This document shows, piece by piece, positions 62,703-64,000 of a DNA stretch of 64,000 nt (position 1 is the stretch's first letter; each line of letters begins with the position of its first letter). Source of the stretch: Tolypothrix tenuis PCC 7101 (GTDB lineage Bacteria; Cyanobacteriota; Cyanobacteriia; Cyanobacteriales; Nostocaceae); contig NZ_AP018248.1 of the NCBI RefSeq assembly GCF_002368295.1, positions 6,747,979-6,811,978 of the forward strand. The letters run 5' to 3'. The notes under the pieces were generated by a model, which did not search any database, was not told where the DNA came from, and saw nothing but the letters and a program-made list of their open reading frames with translations. Position numbers and translations under genes: made by a program.

Positions 62703-63715
62703 TGTTTACCTTTAAAGAATCATCACTACCAGCTGCGATAATTTGTTGAAGTTTTGTGATCAATTAAGTTCAGATAACAACAGTACTAAGAAGAAATCCT
62801 GATTTAATTAACAAATTTAAGCTGAATCTTGTTTTTTATTTCCATAATTTTCAGACTTCAAAGACAACTAAATCAATCTCAGCCTGTACTTGTCATGTAA
62901 CTTTATCAATTTTTTACCAAGGTTTCATCACCTTTTTTGTTGATAGTCTTGATAAATTGAAAAATATACACATTACTCTGAGAGCAGTAGAGACTGCTAA
63001 ACAACAAAATATAGATGAGTATTTGATTACTGAACGCAAATTAGTATAAGATTGAATCAAGATCTACATTTGTACGTAAATAATTACTAAACTCAAACTG
63101 GATTGCCGATATATTAGGAATCACTTATGAGACCACCAAAGGCGATCGCTAAGATTTTCGGCTAGTTAGGAAAGACAGTTACTCCTGCCGCAATCTCTAC
63201 CAAAGCAGGCACATGAAAAGCTAGATTGTCAGTATTTTCCAGTAACATACTAATTTTAATGTGCTATAAATTACAAATCTAGGAAAAAATTGACGCGTCT
63301 GCTGGAAAGCCCATAGTTTTTTCAGAATCGAATTTAATAGCATTTTTCTCAATTCTGGTTGACAAATCTCTCCCTGCTGTGTAATGGTAGCTTGATTTTG
63401 CAGAATTGGTGTAATTTGCCGTTCGCTTTGAAAAAGCTATTTTAGAGATGATTAACCATCAGCGACAACTCAAAGTTTTCACTCAAGACCAGCGATAAAT
63501 TGAGTTTTAGCAGGAAATTATGGCTGAAAAACAACGAATTTAGTCATATTTCGTGGCTAATCTCTATCTTTAGGAAAGCTAACCGAATATCTGTAATTGC
63601 CCGAAAAAGTTGGGATTGTAGTTAATAACCTGGGCACAATTAAATTCACACTCACTCTTGGCTGAATGAGCGTTTGAGTCAATTTTGATGGGCAATTGAA
63701 TTTGCGTCAGTACAT
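62703..63715. other. 1-kb intergenic region, possibly containing decayed coding sequence
   Basis: No intact gene of useful length was found. Short coding-like pieces occur: minus strand about 63170-63255 (LENTDNLAFHVPALVEIAAG) and plus strand about 63455-63540 (EMINHQRQLKVFTQDQR). They are broken by stops and could be remnants of one or more genes. Alternatively they are chance reading frames. Confidence 0.35.
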
Positions 63716-64000
63716 ATGAATCAAGAGACTTTATCTAACCAAATCAATCAGCTTCGTGCCACCCTAGGAAAAATGGAGATTGCTCTAGGGACGGTAGATG
63801 AAGCGATTGTCTGGACAGATAGCCAGGGCAGAGTAGAGTGGTTTAATGTAGCTTTTTCTCGCTTGGTAGTTCAGCCAAACATTTCCATTTTAGGTAAGCA
63901 GCTATCCCGTATATTGCCTTTACAACAAGCAGGGCAAGATTTGACAACTGCAGCTCATCCCGTCTCAATGGCGTTGACAACCCAAGTTAAGCATCGAGGC
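63716..64000 (+). CDS. PAS-domain protein, probable sensor kinase (partial, continues beyond window)
   Basis: An open frame from ATG 63716 runs to the window end without a stop (95 codons). The N-terminus is a short coiled-coil segment (SNQINQLRATLGKMEIALG), followed by a PAS-like core (VDEAIVWTDSQGRVEWFNVAFSRLV, typical of the PAS beta-strand pair). Proteins beginning this way in cyanobacteria are usually multi-domain histidine kinases or diguanylate cyclases; the part seen cannot decide. Confidence 0.72.
   Translation, partial: MNQETLSNQINQLRATLGKMEIALGTVDEAIVWTDSQGRVEWFNVAFSRLVVQPNISILGKQLSRILPLQQAGQDLTTAAHPVSMALTTQVKHRG

Overview
The window is a chromosomal segment of a cyanobacterium, most likely a filamentous Nostocales-type organism (Nostoc/Calothrix/Tolypothrix-like). 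It carries psaE, psb28, ndhO, a helical carotenoid protein, a plastoglobulin/fibrillin-like protein and both fructose-bisphosphatases. The octamer GCGATCGC (HIP1) is very frequent, and intergenic regions hold heptameric tandem repeats (GGGTAAT, GGTAATT, CCCCAAT types) and small MITE-like palindromes. Assignment to a genus is not possible from the sequence alone.

Layout. 1-3.1 kb: a kinase / PP2C phosphatase / vWA-domain triad (TerY-P type), cut by the window start. 3.7-9.7 kb: a PATAN-REC response regulator with a CheY, a helical carotenoid protein, and a large PAS-GAF histidine kinase. 10-14.6 kb: a CoA-disulfide reductase/rhodanese fusion behind a 20-bp palindrome, pgi, and a RelE-like toxin-antitoxin pair. 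14.7-19.7 kb: a branched-chain/neutral amino-acid ABC permease and ATPase, two ArsR-type regulators, and a Uma2 nuclease gene lying between two copies of one MITE. 19.7-26.3 kb: hemA, glpX, DUF981, grxC, a secreted protein, cysE and a PPOX flavoprotein.

26.5-29.9 kb: an adenosylcobalamin-dependent ribonucleotide reductase gene split by a 1153-nt group I intron inserted inside the catalytic NPCGE motif. The intron carries a PD-(D/E)XK + NUMOD3 homing endonuclease gene. 30-37.3 kb: a small conserved protein, an RRM protein, then the oxidative pentose phosphate cluster fbp-tal-zwf-opcA. 37.5-41.6 kb: a compact three-gene operon (winged-helix-like protein, P-loop ATPase, DUF1802/PD-(D/E)XK nuclease) that looks like an uncharacterised defence or DNA-processing module. 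42-43.5 kb: a lipoprotein, a YGDP-repeat protein and a MITE nested inside another MITE.

43.5-64 kb: mostly housekeeping genes: mdh, ndhO, mutM, psaE, fibrillin, DUF3134, mraY, moaB, psb28, dtd, a COG0523 zinc GTPase, cysS, a HicB-like/VapC pair, tldD/tldE, dapB, cbiC, a TPM protein, DUF948 and YtxH membrane proteins, and the start of a PAS protein at the right edge.

Metabolic links: pgi, zwf/opcA, tal, fbp and glpX together cover the Calvin cycle / oxidative pentose phosphate interchange. cbiC makes a cobalamin precursor and the RNR uses the finished cofactor. grxC, cysE and the CoA-disulfide reductase are thiol-metabolism genes. No rRNA, tRNA or CRISPR array was recognised.
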